From contig JAPFFX010000188.1 in NCBI GenBank assembly GCA_026645375.1, positions 1-20,193 on the forward strand: 20,193 bases of DNA, in the 5' to 3' direction. Positions 1 to 7,053 of the stretch are shown one piece after another (the stretch's first letter is position 1; each line of letters starts with the position of its first letter). The stretch comes from Citricoccus sp. WCRC_4 (GTDB lineage: Bacteria; Actinomycetota; Actinomycetes; Actinomycetales; Micrococcaceae). The notes under the pieces were generated by a model. The model was not told the DNA's origin and made no database searches. It saw only the letters and a list, made by a program, of their open reading frames with translations. The position numbers were made by a program, and so were the translations under genes.

Positions 1-18
1 CCAGCCACCCGACCGCCG

Positions 19-1419
19 TCAGCGTGGGGACGCGGCACCGCCGCCCGTGAGGATCTCCTCCATCCCGGCGCGCTCCGGCGTGGACAGGTAGCGCTCCAGG
101 GAGTCGTCGAGCTCCTGCAGCCACGTGGTGTGGTGCTCCGCGGCCATGGTCCCGGTCATCACCGAGCGATGCGGCTTGTCCCGGTAGGTGAGGATGTTCT
201 CCTTCTTGTCCTGCTTCCAGGCCAGGAAGATCCGCACGACCTCATCCAGGTCGAACATCGGATAGTCCGTGGCCTCGATGAGGTCGCGGATGTAGTCGGC
301 CTGGAAGCGCACGTCGTCAGCATCGTCGCCGAGGCCCTGGAAGCGCGTGCGCCACTGCTTCAGGTGGGCGGCCCGTTCTTCGGCCGAGGGCAGCTTCGCA
401 CGGCCCATGATCAGGTCACGGACGTACCAGGCCTGGGCGTCGAACATGTTGAACGTGAACCACTGGTCCTGGGCGCCCAGGTAGTACACCTTGGGGTTCT
501 TCTGCCACACCACGCCGCGGTACAGGCCGGCGGGATAGATGTTGTTCGGGGAGGACAGGGCCAGGTCCGAGGGCAGGAACGGGTACTTGTGCAGGTAGCC
601 GGTGCACAGGATCACGGCGTCGAAGTCGCGGGTCTCGCCATTCGAGAAGTGGACCATCTCACCGTCGATGCGGTCGATGCCCGGCAACTCCTCCATGCCC
701 TCGGGCCAGGCGTAGCCCTGGGGGCGGCTCCGGTAGCTCATGGTGACCGAGCGCGCGCCCATCTTGAAGGCCTGCACGCCGATGTCCTCGGCGGAGTAGG
801 ACGAACCGATCAGCAGGACGCGCTTGTCCGCCAGCTTCTCCGCGCCGCGGAAGTCGTGGGCGTGGTGCAGGGCGCCCGGGAAGGTCTCGATGCCCTTGAT
901 GTCCGGGACGTTCGGGAAGGAGAAGTGGCCGGTGGCCACGATCACCCGGTCGAACTCCGAGGAGGAGGTCGTCTTCGAGCGCAGGTTCTCCACCGTGACG
1001 GTGAAGGTGTCATCCTCGCGGTTGTACTGTACCCAGCGCACCGCGGTGGAGAACTGCACCTTGTCCTTGACGTCCGACGTCCGGACCCGGCCGTCGATAT
1101 AGTCCCATAGGGCCTCACGCGGCGGGTAGGAGGAGATCGGCCGGCCGAAGTGCTCGTCGAACGTGTACTCGGCGAACTCCAGGGCCTCCTTGGGCCCGTT
1201 CGACCAGAGGTTGCGGTACATGGAGGAGTGGACCGGCTCGCCGTACTTGTCGATGCCGGTGCGCCAGTTGTAGTTCCACTGCCCGCCCCAGTCGTCCTGC
1301 TTCTCGTAGCAGACGACCTCCGGGATCTGCGCTCCCTTGCGCTGGGCGGACTCGAAGGCCCTCAGTGCGGCGATCCCGCTCGGTCCTGCCCCGATGATGG
1401 CGATGCGCTGTTTGGACAC
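19..1419 (-). CDS. tmm: Flavin-containing monooxygenase, trimethylamine monooxygenase (Tmm) type
   Basis: Class B flavoprotein monooxygenase of 466 residues, predicted to use FAD and NADPH to N-oxygenate small tertiary amines such as trimethylamine. Seen: FAD Rossmann motif GAGPSG (residues 10-15), the FMO fingerprint FxGxxxHxxxF (180-190), a second dinucleotide motif GSSYSAED (205-212) and CTGY near the middle. WSNGPKE (72-78) contains the Asn, and SSYS the Tyr, at positions known to matter in bacterial FMOs. Much of the chain reads like the Tmm proteins I remember from Methylocella and marine bacteria, including DWGGQWNY, EPVHSSMYR and MFDAQAWY. The frame stays open upstream to 1518, but I chose GTG at 1419: a GAAGGGAAG ribosome site sits just before it and the protein then begins right at the Rossmann strand. 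It is divergent from the ligase operon. The family call is firm; the amine substrate is inferred from similarity. Confidence 0.82.
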   Translation of the reverse strand: MSKQRIAIIGAGPSGIAALRAFESAQRKGAQIPEVVCYEKQDDWGGQWNYNWRTGIDKYGEPVHSSMYRNLWSNGPKEALEFAEYTFDEHFGRPISSYPPREALWDYIDGRVRTSDVKDKVQFSTAVRWVQYNREDDTFTVTVENLRSKTTSSSEFDRVIVATGHFSFPNVPDIKGIETFPGALHHAHDFRGAEKLADKRVLLIGSSYSAEDIGVQAFKMGARSVTMSYRSRPQGYAWPEGMEELPGIDRIDGEMVHFSNGETRDFDAVILCTGYLHKYPFLPSDLALSSPNNIYPAGLYRGVVWQKNPKVYYLGAQDQWFTFNMFDAQAWYVRDLIMGRAKLPSAEERAAHLKQWRTRFQGLGDDADDVRFQADYIRDLIEATDYPMFDLDEVVRIFLAWKQDKKENILTYRDKPHRSVMTGTMAAEHHTTWLQELDDSLERYLSTPERAGMEEILTGGGAASPR

Positions 1420-1698
1420 AGCTTCCCTTCCGGCCCCACGGCCTTTGTCTCTCTCATGCGGTGACGGGTCGGGTGGAGGCGACTCTCTCCGGGCGCACCG
1501 GCGCCCGGGCCTCAACACCGCGACCTCACGTCGTGGCCCGGCCCACCGTCCGGTCAGGACGGCGCTGGAGGCCGGGGACGGACACCCACTCGGGCGCCCG
1601 TGATGTCCATCAATCTACCAAGCATTCGCCATTGCAAAGGAATCGTGTCGCGCGGGATCGGAGGGGCCGGGCGCTCCTTGAACCATTGCGACCTAATA

Positions 1699-1726
1699 TC
1701 AATCGTTGACATTCTCAATGCTTGAG
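1699..1726. promoter_or_regulatory. Tandem TCAA-N3-TTGA palindromes, candidate MarR operator
   Basis: Two palindromes of the same form sit side by side: TCAA TCG TTGA at 1699-1709 and CTCAA TGC TTGAG at 1714-1726, with centres 16 bases apart. The -35 hexamer is built from the second half of the first palindrome, so a bound protein would block RNA polymerase. The first operon gene follows and a MarR regulator is the third gene downstream, so autorepression is the natural reading. The pattern is seen; the regulator assignment is inferred. Confidence 0.5.
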
Positions 1727-1734
1727 TGTTGCAT
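1706..1734 (+). promoter_or_regulatory. Probable sigma-70-type promoter of the ligase operon
   Basis: A perfect -35 hexamer TTGACA lies at 1706-1711, followed 17 bases later by TTGCAT at 1729-1734 as the best -10 (3 of 6 matches, first T and final AT kept). The ligase start codon follows about 40 bases on, with GAAGGAG at 1763-1769 as its ribosome site. The -35 is well supported; the -10 is weak, as expected of a regulated promoter. Confidence 0.5.
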
Positions 1735-1773
1735 AGGTCTTGAGTGATCCAGCCCACAGAGTGAAGGAGTCCC

Positions 1774-3318
1774 ATGAACATCGGCATCGGCACCTACCCC
1801 CGTCGTCGGGCCACCGTGCGGCCGGAGGCCGTGGCCATCGAGTTCGAGGGCGCCACCACCACCTACGCGGAGTTCAGCCAGCGGGTCACCCGCCTGGCCA
1901 ACGGGCTGCAGGGGCTCGGCGTGGTGCGCGGCCAGCGCGTGGCCTACGTGGGGTTCAACCACCCCTCCCTGCTGGAGACCTTCTTCGCCGCGAACCTCTT
2001 CGGCGCAACCCCGGTGCTGGTCAATCCCCGCCTGTCCCCCGCCGAGGTCGAGTTCATCGTGACCGATTCCGAGGCCACCGCCGTGGTGTACGGCCGGGAG
2101 GTGGCCGACGTCGCCGCGCACCTGGGCGAACGGCACCCGCGGCTGACGCTGGTGGCGGCCGAGGGCCCGCAGGGGCCCGGCCTGCGCTACGAGGACCTGC
2201 TCGCCGGAGCCTCCCCCGCCGAGGTCGAGGCCGACGTGGACGATGACGACGTCGCCCTGTTCATGTACACCTCCGGCACCACGGGCCGGCCCAAGGGCGC
2301 CATGCTGACCCACCGGAACCTGACCTACCAGTACCTCAACGCGTTCACCGGCACGGACCTGCGCCAGGACGAGGTGATGCTGTCCGTGGCACCGCTGTTC
2401 CACATCGCCGGGATGAACATGACCACGCTGCCCACCTTCATGATGGGCGGGCGGATCATCATCCACCGGCAGTTCCGCCCGGCCGACGTGCTGGCCGAGA
2501 TCGAGCGTTCGCAGGTCACCGGCACGTTCATGGTCCCGGCCATGATCGACCTGCTGGCCGAGGCCCCGGACTTCGCGGGCACCGACCTGTCCTCGTTGCG
2601 CTCGATCATGGTGGGCGGATCGCCGCTGAGCGAGCGGTCCATCCGGACGTGGACCGAGCGCGACGTCAAGATCGTCCAGGGCTTCGGCATGACCGAGACC
2701 GCCCCCGGTGTCTGCCTGCTCGAGGCCCAGGACGCCCTGTCCCACGCCGGCACGGCCGGCCGCCCGCACTTCTTCTCCGAGGTCCGGCTCGTGGACCCGG
2801 CCACCGGCGACGACGTTGGCACTGACCGGGCCGGTGAGGTCTGGGTCCGCGGCCCCCAGGTGATGAAGGGCTACTGGAACCGCCAGGAGGCGACCGAGTC
2901 CGCACTCGCCGACGGCTGGTACCACTCCGGGGACATCGCCGTGCGAGATGCCGAGGGCTACTTCACCATCAAGGACCGCATCAAGGACATGTACATCTCC
3001 GGTGGCGAGAACGTCTACCCGGCCGAGGTGGAGAACGCCCTGCTGTCCCTGCCCGCGGTCCTGGAGGCCGCCGTCGTGGGGGTCCCGGACGAGCGCTGGG
3101 GCGAGTCCGGCCTGGCCTTCGTGGTGCTGCGCCCGGAGGCGCGCGCCGGGGCCGCCGCACCCGAGGGGCCCGAGCTGCGCGACCAGCTCAGCGCGCGCCT
3201 GGCCCGCTACAAGCTGCCGCGGGAGGTGCGCGTGGTGGATGAACTGCCGCGCACCTCCACCGGCAAGATCCGCAAGAACGTCCTCCGGGAGCGCACCCAG
3301 CCGGTGCCGGCCTCCTGA
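1774..3318 (+). CDS. AMP-forming acyl-CoA synthetase (ANL superfamily)
   Basis: A 514-residue class I adenylate-forming ligase that would activate a carboxylic acid with ATP and CoA. Seen: P-loop YTSGTTGRPKG (165-175), GFGMTE in the middle, the hinge region with DGWYHSGD and KDRIKDM, GGENVYPAEVE, and the C-terminal STGKIRK whose K498 is the adenylation lysine. Length is normal. Start is ATG after GAAGGAG. The first residues (IGTYPRRRA) resemble those of actinobacterial hydroxycinnamoyl-CoA and related aromatic-acid ligases, but medium- or long-chain fatty acids cannot be excluded from sequence alone. It is followed after 46 bases by a carboxylate-type permease and then a MarR regulator, a common arrangement for uptake and CoA-dependent breakdown of aromatic acids. 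No enoyl-CoA hydratase/lyase or aldehyde dehydrogenase is present in the window, so the next step is unknown. Confidence 0.85.
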   Translation: MNIGIGTYPRRRATVRPEAVAIEFEGATTTYAEFSQRVTRLANGLQGLGVVRGQRVAYVGFNHPSLLETFFAANLFGATPVLVNPRLSPAEVEFIVTDSEATAVVYGREVADVAAHLGERHPRLTLVAAEGPQGPGLRYEDLLAGASPAEVEADVDDDDVALFMYTSGTTGRPKGAMLTHRNLTYQYLNAFTGTDLRQDEVMLSVAPLFHIAGMNMTTLPTFMMGGRIIIHRQFRPADVLAEIERSQVTGTFMVPAMIDLLAEAPDFAGTDLSSLRSIMVGGSPLSERSIRTWTERDVKIVQGFGMTETAPGVCLLEAQDALSHAGTAGRPHFFSEVRLVDPATGDDVGTDRAGEVWVRGPQVMKGYWNRQEATESALADGWYHSGDIAVRDAEGYFTIKDRIKDMYISGGENVYPAEVENALLSLPAVLEAAVVGVPDERWGESGLAFVVLRPEARAGAAAPEGPELRDQLSARLARYKLPREVRVVDELPRTSTGKIRKNVLRERTQPVPAS

Positions 3319-3352
3319 CTCCCGCCCATTCCTGAACCCTGCCCATTCCTGA
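3314..3352 (+). repeat. 17-bp tandem repeat around the ligase stop codon
   Basis: CCTGA recurs at 3314, 3331 and 3348, and GCCCATTCCTGA is repeated exactly at 3324-3335 and 3341-3352, giving a 17-base period. The first unit contains the ligase TGA stop. The last unit runs into GGAG (3355-3358), the ribosome site of the permease. It looks like local slippage duplication. Confidence 0.7.
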
Positions 3353-3364
3353 CTGGAGAGCATC

Positions 3365-4732
3365 ATGACGACCGTCTCCGCACAGCCCACCGTGCCCGAC
3401 CTCGACACCCTCGATCGGGGGGTCAAGCGCCGCGAGGCCCGCCGGGTCATCCTGTCCAGCTACCTGGGCTCGACGATCGAGTTCTACGACTTCCTGCTCT
3501 ACGCCGCCGCCTCGGCCGTGGTCTTCCCGGCGGTGTTCTTCAGCGGCCTGGACCCGCTGACCGGCACGATCGCCGCCTACGGCACGTTCGCCGCCGGTTA
3601 CCTGGCCCGCCCCCTCGGCGGGGCGATCTTCGGCCACTTCGGCGACAAGCTGGGGCGCAAGAAGATGCTGGTGCTGTCCATGCTCATCATGGGCGTGGCC
3701 TCCACCCTGATCGGCCTGGTCCCGGGCGCGGCGCAGATCGGCGGCTGGGGCGCGGTCATCCTCGTGTTCCTGCGCGTCTGCCAGGGCATCGCGGTGGGCG
3801 GAGAGTGGGGCGGCGCGGCGCTGATGGCGCTGGAGCACTCCGAGTCCGGCAAGCGTGGTTTCGCGGCCTCCTTCACCAACGCCGGCGCTCCCACCGGTGC
3901 GGCCCTGGGCACCTTCGTGCTCGGCACCTTCTCCGCCGCCCTCCCGCAGGAGCAGTTCCTGGCCTGGGGCTGGCGCGTGCCGTTCCTGCTGTCCTTCGTG
4001 CTGCTGGTCGTCGGCATGGTGATCCGCGCCCGGGTCAACGAGTCCCCCGTGTTCACCGCCGCCCTGGCGAAGGCCGAGGCCGAGAAGTCCACCTCCGCCT
4101 CACGGCCGAAGCTGCCGCTGCTGCAGGTGCTGCGCCGGCCGAAGGCCCTGCTGCTGACGATGTTCGGCGGGGCGTCCGGCTTCGGCCTGCAGGTGCTGCT
4201 GTCCACCTTCGCCGTGGGTTACGCCACCGACGCCGGCTCCGCCCGGTCCGACGTGCTCTACGCCTTCGCCGTGGCCTCGGTCATCTCCATCGCCTTCGTG
4301 ATCGGCTTCGGCCGCGTCTCGGACCGCCTCGGCCGCCGTCCCGTGATGATCGCGGGACTGGTGCTGTTCGTCATGTTCCTCACCCCGTTCTTCGCCATGC
4401 TGCAGTCCACCAACTGGTTCGTGCTGACCCTGGCCTTCACCATCGCGCTCGGCCTGCACGGGATGCTCTACGGCCCGCTGGCCGCCTTCATCTCCGAGCA
4501 GTTCGGCACCGGTGCCCGCTACACCGGCGCCTCCCTGGGCTACCAGTTGGCCACCCTGATCGGCGCCGGGTTCACCCCGACCATCCTGGCCACGCTCTAC
4601 GCCGGTCCCGGTGGCGGCACCTCCGTGGTCCCGGTCATCGGCTTCCTGGCCGGCATGGCGCTCGTCTCCGTCATCGCGATCGTGCTGACGCGGGAGTCCA
4701 AGGACCTCGACCTGACCACCCACGAGCACTGA
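3365..4732 (+). CDS. MFS transporter, metabolite:H+ symporter (MHS) family
   Basis: A 455-residue membrane permease with about twelve hydrophobic segments. Seen: SSYLGSTIEFYDFLLY at the start of the first segment, typical of MHS carriers (ProP, ShiA and KgtP relatives); the loop 2-3 signature GHFGDKLGRKK; RVCQGIAVGGEWGGA in segment 4; and the repeated cytoplasmic motif GRVSDRLGRRP in the second half. MHS carriers bring small organic acids or zwitterions in with protons. Start is ATG with GGAG six bases upstream. It probably shares a transcript with the preceding ligase and supplies its acid substrate. It is also the only candidate in the window for 4-hydroxybenzoate or protocatechuate uptake, because the pca operon has no transporter of its own. 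The substrate is inferred; the family is clear. Confidence 0.88.
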   Translation: MTTVSAQPTVPDLDTLDRGVKRREARRVILSSYLGSTIEFYDFLLYAAASAVVFPAVFFSGLDPLTGTIAAYGTFAAGYLARPLGGAIFGHFGDKLGRKKMLVLSMLIMGVASTLIGLVPGAAQIGGWGAVILVFLRVCQGIAVGGEWGGAALMALEHSESGKRGFAASFTNAGAPTGAALGTFVLGTFSAALPQEQFLAWGWRVPFLLSFVLLVVGMVIRARVNESPVFTAALAKAEAEKSTSASRPKLPLLQVLRRPKALLLTMFGGASGFGLQVLLSTFAVGYATDAGSARSDVLYAFAVASVISIAFVIGFGRVSDRLGRRPVMIAGLVLFVMFLTPFFAMLQSTNWFVLTLAFTIALGLHGMLYGPLAAFISEQFGTGARYTGASLGYQLATLIGAGFTPTILATLYAGPGGGTSVVPVIGFLAGMALVSVIAIVLTRESKDLDLTTHEH

Positions 4733-4739
4733 GTTCCGT

Positions 4740-4782
4740 GCACCGATCGGTGCGCCCTGCCGGACCCCCACAGGGCGCACCG
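4740..4782 (+). terminator. Strong hairpin after the permease gene, overlapping a 14-bp palindrome
   Basis: A perfect 12-bp stem (4748-4759 with 4771-4782) encloses an 11-base loop a few bases after the permease stop. There is no T-run. The left arm overlaps a separate perfect 14-bp palindrome, GCACCGATCGGTGC (4740-4753), so two folds compete. It may be a terminator or attenuator before the MarR gene, or the palindrome may be a protein site. Confidence 0.55.
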
Positions 4783-4830
4783 CACCGGCCACCGGCGGGT
4801 TCGACCGCCCCGACCACGACGGATACCACC

Positions 4831-5334
4831 ATGACCACCACGACACCCGCCGGCCTCGACCACACCGGTACCGGCGCCGACGCGACCACCGGGACGGCCG
4901 GCGTCGACCGTCTCCGGTCCACCCGCCTGGCGAGCCAGATCCAGTTCCTCACGGCACGGGCGCGGTCCCGGGGCACCGGTCACGCCAACACCCTGCTGAA
5001 GGCGGAGCTCGGGCTGAAGGTGAGCCACTTCTCGGTGTTGTCCGTGGCGGCGCACGGGACCAACCCGACCCAGCGGGAGCTCAGCGAGTTCCTCGACCTC
5101 GACCCGAGCCAGGTGGTGGCGCTCGTGGACGTGCTCGAGCAGCGCGGCCTCGTGGAGCGGCTGACCGACCCGAAGGACCGCCGGTCGCGCATGATCGCCG
5201 TCACCGACGAGGGTCACCGGGTCGAACGGCTCGGTTACGAGCTGACCGAGGCCTCCGACCGGGAGGTCCTGGCCAACCTATCCGCTGCCGAACGCGAACA
5301 GCTGCGCGAACTGCTGGCCCGCATCGCGTTCTGA
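4831..5334 (+). CDS. MarR family transcriptional regulator
   Basis: A 167-residue winged-helix regulator. Seen: LKVSHFSVLSVAAHGTNPTQRELSEFLDLDPSQVVALVDVLE (written here only as the MarR core, about residues 63-112), then GLVERLTDPKDRRSR and MIAVTDEGH, the beta-wing with the DxRxR pattern typical of MarR. The open frame continues far upstream inside the permease gene, but that part is only a shadow; I chose ATG at 4831, which gives normal family length with a Thr/Gly-rich tail of about 25 residues. Its ribosome site is weak. It sits third in the ligase-permease unit, behind a hairpin, so its expression may differ from theirs. By analogy with CouR- and HcaR-type regulators it could sense an acyl-CoA and repress the unit through the TCAA/TTGA palindromes; that is inference. 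Confidence 0.85.
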   Translation: MTTTTPAGLDHTGTGADATTGTAGVDRLRSTRLASQIQFLTARARSRGTGHANTLLKAELGLKVSHFSVLSVAAHGTNPTQRELSEFLDLDPSQVVALVDVLEQRGLVERLTDPKDRRSRMIAVTDEGHRVERLGYELTEASDREVLANLSAAEREQLRELLARIAF

Positions 5335-5350
5335 CGGCCCGGTCGGCAGA

Positions 5351-5417
5351 CCACGCCATGGGGGCAGCGTTCCCTGGTCCTGGGTGCCAGGACCAGGGAA
5401 CGCTGCCCCCGACGTGG
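5351..5417. terminator. Bidirectional terminator, 24-bp perfect stem
   Basis: A perfect 24-bp inverted repeat (5360-5383 with 5387-5410) has a 3-base loop, GTG. Outside it, after a short mismatch, CCACG (5351-5355) pairs with CGTGG (5413-5417). It lies exactly between the converging stops at 5334 and 5426. It lacks a T-run, as is common in GC-rich actinobacteria. Confidence 0.85.
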
Positions 5418-5425
5418 TGCGCGGA

Positions 5426-6679
5426 TCAGTTGGCGAAGGTGTCCTGCAGCGTGCCCTCGTCCGTCCACAACGCCACGGAGTCCCCGCCGTTGTTCAGGAC
5501 GTTGGCGGTGCCGTCGTTGTAGTAGGCGTCCTCGGCGTTCGTCCCGGGGCCGGTGTAGACCCGCAGCCGCTCGCCCGGGCGGATCGAGTAACCCTCGCCG
5601 ATCTCCAGCACGTTGTTGGCGGCATCGCGCAGGAGCCAGCCGGAGACGTCCACGGTGCGCTTCCCGGTGTTCTCCAGCACCACGTGCTCACCGGTCTCGG
5701 CCTGCAGGTCGGCGCCGGGGACGTCGTTGACGGAGTCGGCCACCTGCACGCCCGTGTTCTGCGGGAACACCTTCAGCTCGCGCTCGTAGCGGGAGAACTG
5801 GATCGGGAAGTCACCGGTCACGCGGTCCACGCCCAGGTCCACGGACTGGTCATAGGCCTCGGTGGAGTTCACGGTGTAGACGCCCAGGCCCAGCCCTGCG
5901 TCCTTGACGCGCTCGGCCCCGGCCTCGTCCAGCGTGCGGTAGTTCGTGCCGAAGGAGTCGGCGAAGGTGGCGTAACGCTCCAGCGTGGCCGCGTCCGGCA
6001 CGGTGCCGACGAGCTGCTGCAGCGGGACGTCCGGGGCGATCTCGGCGAAGCGCTGGTTGGAGGCCTCGTCGAAGCCGAGCACCTCGATCTTGTCCGCCTC
6101 GAGCAGCTCGTTCCACTGCTCGTCCTCGGCCAGGGCGTCCGCGACGACCTGCTCGATGCCCGGGGAGTTCACCGGGGACTTGATCTCGATGAACACGCCG
6201 GTGTTGCGGGTGGCCGCCTCGGCGGCGTCGTCCAGGTGCGGGATCCTCTCCCCGGCATACTCCTCCGAGAAGTAGGACCCGGCGTCCAGCTGCTGCAGTT
6301 CCTCCCAGGTGAAGGACGTGATGGGGTCGTCCTCCCGGCCGGGGAAGACCTCCTCCACGTTCGTGGTGCGCGCCGGGGTGTTGTCGTGGAAGAGGAACGG
6401 CACACCGTCGGCGGAGAGCTGCACGTCGATCTCGAAGAAGTCCGCTCCGGACGCACGGCCGTCCTCGAAGGCCGCCACGGTGTTCTCCGGTGCGGTCCCG
6501 GCGGCACCACGATGCCCGATGAGCACGGGAGCGTCCTGAGGAGCCGGGGCCGCCGCGGCGGGACCGGAGAGCGCGCCGCCGGTGAGGACCGCGGCGGACA
6601 GGGCCACGGTGGCCGTGGCTGCGGACGAACGGCGCAGGGTGCCCGGGCGGCGGTGGTGGTGGGTCGGGTTCGGGGTCAA
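5426..6679 (-). CDS. Secreted glycerophosphodiester phosphodiesterase with C-terminal lamin-tail domain
   Basis: A 417-residue exported enzyme that would release glycerol-3-phosphate and an alcohol from glycerophosphodiesters, supplying phosphate and carbon. Seen: an N-terminal signal with arginine pairs, a hydrophobic stretch and an AxA-type cut near residue 45; the GDPD barrel with GHRG (55-58), PENT (64-67), EID (83-85), FHD (97-99) and IEIK, which are the metal and catalytic positions; then from about 309 a lamin-tail domain (HVVLENTG, VDVSGWLLRDAANN, GERLRVYTGPGT, NNGGDSVALW). Start is TTG, supported by AGGAAGG seven bases upstream. The TTG start probably lowers translation. The gene is convergent with MarR, and a PHO-box-like repeat lies 110-130 bases upstream, fitting phosphate-starvation control. 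Whether export is by Sec or Tat is unclear. Confidence 0.88.
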   Translation of the reverse strand: MTPNPTHHHRRPGTLRRSSAATATVALSAAVLTGGALSGPAAAAPAPQDAPVLIGHRGAAGTAPENTVAAFEDGRASGADFFEIDVQLSADGVPFLFHDNTPARTTNVEEVFPGREDDPITSFTWEELQQLDAGSYFSEEYAGERIPHLDDAAEAATRNTGVFIEIKSPVNSPGIEQVVADALAEDEQWNELLEADKIEVLGFDEASNQRFAEIAPDVPLQQLVGTVPDAATLERYATFADSFGTNYRTLDEAGAERVKDAGLGLGVYTVNSTEAYDQSVDLGVDRVTGDFPIQFSRYERELKVFPQNTGVQVADSVNDVPGADLQAETGEHVVLENTGKRTVDVSGWLLRDAANNVLEIGEGYSIRPGERLRVYTGPGTNAEDAYYNDGTANVLNNGGDSVALWTDEGTLQDTFAN

Positions 6680-6787
6680 GAGGATGCCTTCCTGTCGTGG
6701 CCCGTGCCGGTCCCCGCGTCATCCCGTCGCGGCCGGCCGGGCCCATGCCCGTCCACCCTTCTCTCCCCGGTTGACGATCCGGGGCAC

Positions 6788-6809
6788 CCGAGGTGAAGGC
6801 CGGGTGAAG
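6788..6809 (-). promoter_or_regulatory. PHO-box-like 11-bp direct repeat upstream of the phosphodiesterase
   Basis: Read on the minus strand, CTTCACCCGGC (6809-6799) is followed directly by CTTCACCTCGG (6798-6788). Streptomyces PhoP binds direct repeats of 11 bases built on GTTCACC. Both units here match six of those seven bases, with C for the first G. The site faces the phosphodiesterase gene, a typical Pho-regulon function. A possible -10, GATCGT, follows eight bases after the repeat (6779-6774). Confidence 0.65.
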
Positions 6810-7053
6810 CCCCTGCGACGTGGACGACCATCCCCGGCAACGCAGCAGTTCTCGGCCCTCCGGCCCGGTCCGGTGCCCGCCCGGAGCAGTGCTCGTCGTC
6901 CGGGATCCGGCAGGTCCGGACCCAGAGGACTGGTCACCGGTGGTGCCGCCACGGACGAGTCCTCTCGATCCGGATGGACGGCCGGTTCAGCGTCTGGAGC
7001 CGGGAGGCAACCACCTCCGCCACGCGTCCACTGCCGCCCACGACGCCGGTGGA
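6810..7053. other. Gap with no supported gene
   Basis: Between the PHO box and the decayed gene I find no reading frame that looks like protein; all open frames are arginine/proline-rich shadows. The left copy of the 25-bp direct repeat (6944-6968) is the only structure I noted. Confidence 0.5.
6944..6968 (+). repeat. Left copy of a 25-bp imperfect direct repeat
   Basis: TGCCGC, three variable bases, then GGACGAGTCCTCTCGA. The same arrangement recurs at 7704-7728 in the same orientation. The 16-base core is identical; similarity continues weakly beyond it (ATG-ACGGC) with small gaps. The two copies bracket the decayed gene. Confidence 0.7.

Larger units (their letters stand above)
1420..1773. 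other. Divergent intergenic region
   Basis: This 354-base gap separates two divergent genes and is visibly richer in A/T from about 1600 to 1740 than its surroundings. It must hold promoters for both directions. For the leftward gene a possible -10 is TAGATT (complement of 1612-1617), with a weak -35 CTTTGC (complement of 1634-1639) 16 bases away; that would give a leader of roughly 185 bases. The rightward promoter and operator are listed separately. No coding region was found here. Confidence 0.6.

Noticed and set aside
1699..3450. 583-residue minus-strand frame opposite the acyl-CoA ligase
   Set aside because: Composition and lack of any motif mark it as a shadow; the plus-strand ligase has complete motifs.
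3805..4830. In-frame N-terminal extension of the MarR reading frame
   Set aside because: It overlaps the permease in another frame and reads as Arg-rich shadow; the MarR domain needs only the part from 4831.
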